From NCBI GenBank assembly GCA_946480485.1, contig CAMLJW010000262.1:1-7433 (forward strand): a stretch of 7,433 nt of DNA, in the 5' to 3' direction. Each line of letters begins with the position of its first letter. Positions within the stretch are counted from its first letter, which is position 1. This document shows positions 6,544 to 7,433 of this stretch, one piece after another. Origin of the DNA: an uncultured Streptomyces sp. Its GTDB lineage: Bacteria > Actinomycetota > Actinomycetes > Streptomycetales > Streptomycetaceae. Both the position numbers and the translations under genes were made by a program. The notes below the pieces were generated by a model that had not been told where the DNA came from, searched no databases, and was given only the letters and a program-made list of their open reading frames with translations.

Positions 6544-6579
6544 GCGGCCGGCAGGTCAGCCCTCTGTCTCGCCGGCCGC
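6544..6579. terminator. Candidate bidirectional terminator between converging genes
   Basis: GCGGCCGGC (6544-6552) and GCCGGCCGC (6571-6579) are perfect 9-base inverted arms around an 18-base loop, between the ends of the regulator and the hydrolase. The right arm lies inside the last codons of the hydrolase. A competing hairpin uses GGCCGCC (6531-6537) and GGCGCGGCC (6541-6549) around GAA. GC-only arms arise easily in such DNA, so the position is the main support. Confidence 0.4.
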
Positions 6580-7356
6580 CCAGTCACGGATGAGGCGGAT
6601 CGTGCGCTCGATCCGCTCCTCGTGCAGATAGTGGCCCGTGCCGGGCCAGTGCTCGACGCGTGAGCCGGGCACCCGCAGCGTGCCACGCTCCCACTCGGCG
6701 GCCTTCGCGAACGTCCACACGGTCAGCGCGGGCTGCGTGCGACGGCGCAGATAGGCCTCACTGTGCGGGCGGACGCCCACGGCGCCGGGGTCGGTGTACA
6801 TGCCCGCGTAGGCCTGGGCGACGACGTGGTCCGGTGTGCCGAGCATGGTGCGCATATGTGCGGTGCGCAAGCCGGGCGGGACCTGCGGCGAGAAGGCGTC
6901 GGCCACGACGGCGGCGGCCGCGTGGGCACCGCCCTTTCGGTACTCGGCGAGCCGGGCGGGGATCTGCTCGACCTCGGCACCGTGTGCGCCGTGGGCCGGG
7001 TCGAGGGCGATGACCGACCGTACGAAGTGCGGGTGGCGGACGGCGAGCAGATTGACGACCTGGCCGCCCATGGAGTGCCCGACGGCGGTCACCGGCCCGG
7101 CGCCCAGGACGCCGATCAGCGCGGCCAGATCATCCGCCATCGCCGTCGGTGTGTTGCCCTCCTCCGGCACCTCGGAGCGACCGTGGCCGCGCAGATCGGG
7201 AACGAGGACGCGGAACCGGTCGGCCAGTGCCTCGGCGTGCGGCGACCACTCCCGTCCGTCGCCGCCCCAGCCGTGCACCAGCAACAGCGCCGGGGCGTCG
7301 TCCGGGCCGAGGCTGGTGCAGAAGAGGCGGATGCGGCCGAGGCCGAGGAGTGTCAT
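6556..7356 (-). CDS. Alpha/beta-fold hydrolase
   Basis: This encodes 266 residues, the usual length for a soluble alpha/beta hydrolase, with no signal peptide, so it is probably cytoplasmic. The oxyanion-loop motif HGWGG is at 28-32, followed by VLVPDLRGHGRS (50-61) typical of the family. The nucleophile elbow is GHSMGG with Ser95. The catalytic histidine is probably His242 in GTGHYLHEE. The acid is less clear. The usual Asp after strand 7 is not present in TVWTFAKAAEWERG, so Asp119 in IALDPAHG (after strand 6) or Glu221/Glu223 may take the role. Esterase, lipase-like or lactonase activity all fit, and the substrate cannot be told from sequence. The ATG (7356-7354) overlaps the stop of the upstream gene as ATGA, with only a weak ribosome binding site, GGACAG, about 8 bases away. 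It is therefore probably translated by coupling to that gene, whose C-terminus looks like a carbohydrate-active enzyme. Confidence 0.9.
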   Translation of the reverse strand: MTLLGLGRIRLFCTSLGPDDAPALLLVHGWGGDGREWSPHAEALADRFRVLVPDLRGHGRSEVPEEGNTPTAMADDLAALIGVLGAGPVTAVGHSMGGQVVNLLAVRHPHFVRSVIALDPAHGAHGAEVEQIPARLAEYRKGGAHAAAAVVADAFSPQVPPGLRTAHMRTMLGTPDHVVAQAYAGMYTDPGAVGVRPHSEAYLRRRTQPALTVWTFAKAAEWERGTLRVPGSRVEHWPGTGHYLHEERIERTIRLIRDWAAGETEG

Positions 7357-7433
7357 GAGCGGCTGTCCGGGGTGGTGCGGTAGGTGGCGTGGGTGAAGTC
7401 CGCGTGTACACCCGTACCGTCGAGGTCCTGGAC
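7353..7433 (-). CDS. C-terminal end of a larger protein, possibly a GH43 beta-xylosidase/arabinofuranosidase (partial)
   Basis: Only the last 26 codons and the TGA stop (7355-7353) are in the window, and the gene continues past the right edge. The visible end contains VQDLDGTGVHADFTHATYR followed by a short polar tail. This resembles the end of the C-terminal beta-sandwich of GH43 beta-xylosidases, where a VQDL-G---HADFD----YR pattern is typical. The call rests on remembered family pattern over about 20 residues, so it is tentative. The third codon positions are GC-rich and the frame has no stops, which supports real coding. The stop overlaps the start of the alpha/beta hydrolase as ATGA, so the two are very likely one operon. 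Confidence 0.5.
   Translation of the reverse strand, partial: VQDLDGTGVHADFTHATYRTTPDSRS

Noticed and set aside
1..7433. CRISPR array, tRNA or rRNA genes, insertion sequence ends, attachment sites.
   Set aside because: I found no regularly spaced repeats, cloverleaf-like segments, transposase motifs or terminal inverted repeats on reading both strands.

Overview
This 7.4-kb window is very GC-rich. Its genes start mostly at GTG or ATG behind purine-rich ribosome binding sites, and the third codon position is strongly G/C. It carries a Streptomyces-type 'conservon' kinase and roadblock pair, so the source is most likely Streptomyces or a close relative. The mix of a broken conservon, a truncated desaturase, an orphan sugar-binding lipoprotein and carbohydrate-linked genes looks like an accessory or rearranged part of the chromosome. 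That last point is inference.

Left part (1-3262, all minus strand). A large membrane sensor kinase with an extracytoplasmic nitrate/nitrite-sensing-type region (CvnA-like, 722-3262) overlaps by 20 bases a roadblock/LC7 gene (CvnB-like, 265-741). A standard conservon continues with a DUF742 gene (cvnC) and a small GTPase gene (cvnD). Here the roadblock stop codon runs straight into a fatty acid desaturase frame (about 271 down to 1) that has no start and no N-terminal part. This looks like a deletion or recombination scar.

Middle part (3263-5397). A 531-base divergent intergenic region holds an AT-rich island and a short inverted repeat. It separates the kinase from a plus-strand lipoprotein, a type I sugar-binding protein (3794-4954). 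No permease or ATPase gene accompanies it. A strong stem-loop (5032-5061) follows, and then an unrecognised 48-residue small gene on the minus strand (5086-5232) with a very good ribosome binding site. The stem-loop would serve both converging genes.

Right part (5398-7433). A plus-strand regulator joins a DeoR-type helix-turn-helix to a LacI-type sugar-sensing domain (5398-6501). It converges on a minus-strand alpha/beta hydrolase (6556-7356), with a perfect 9-base inverted repeat across their 3' ends. The hydrolase start overlaps by ATGA the stop of an upstream gene. Only the last 26 codons of that gene are visible, and they resemble the C-terminal beta-sandwich of GH43 beta-xylosidases.

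Taken together, the right two-thirds reads as a carbohydrate sensing and utilisation neighbourhood: sugar-binding lipoprotein, sugar-responsive regulator, possible glycosidase and esterase-like hydrolase. It sits beside a degraded conservon signalling locus. The points most worth a second look are the cvnB/desaturase junction, the small gene at 5086-5232, and the orphan binding protein paired with a hybrid regulator.
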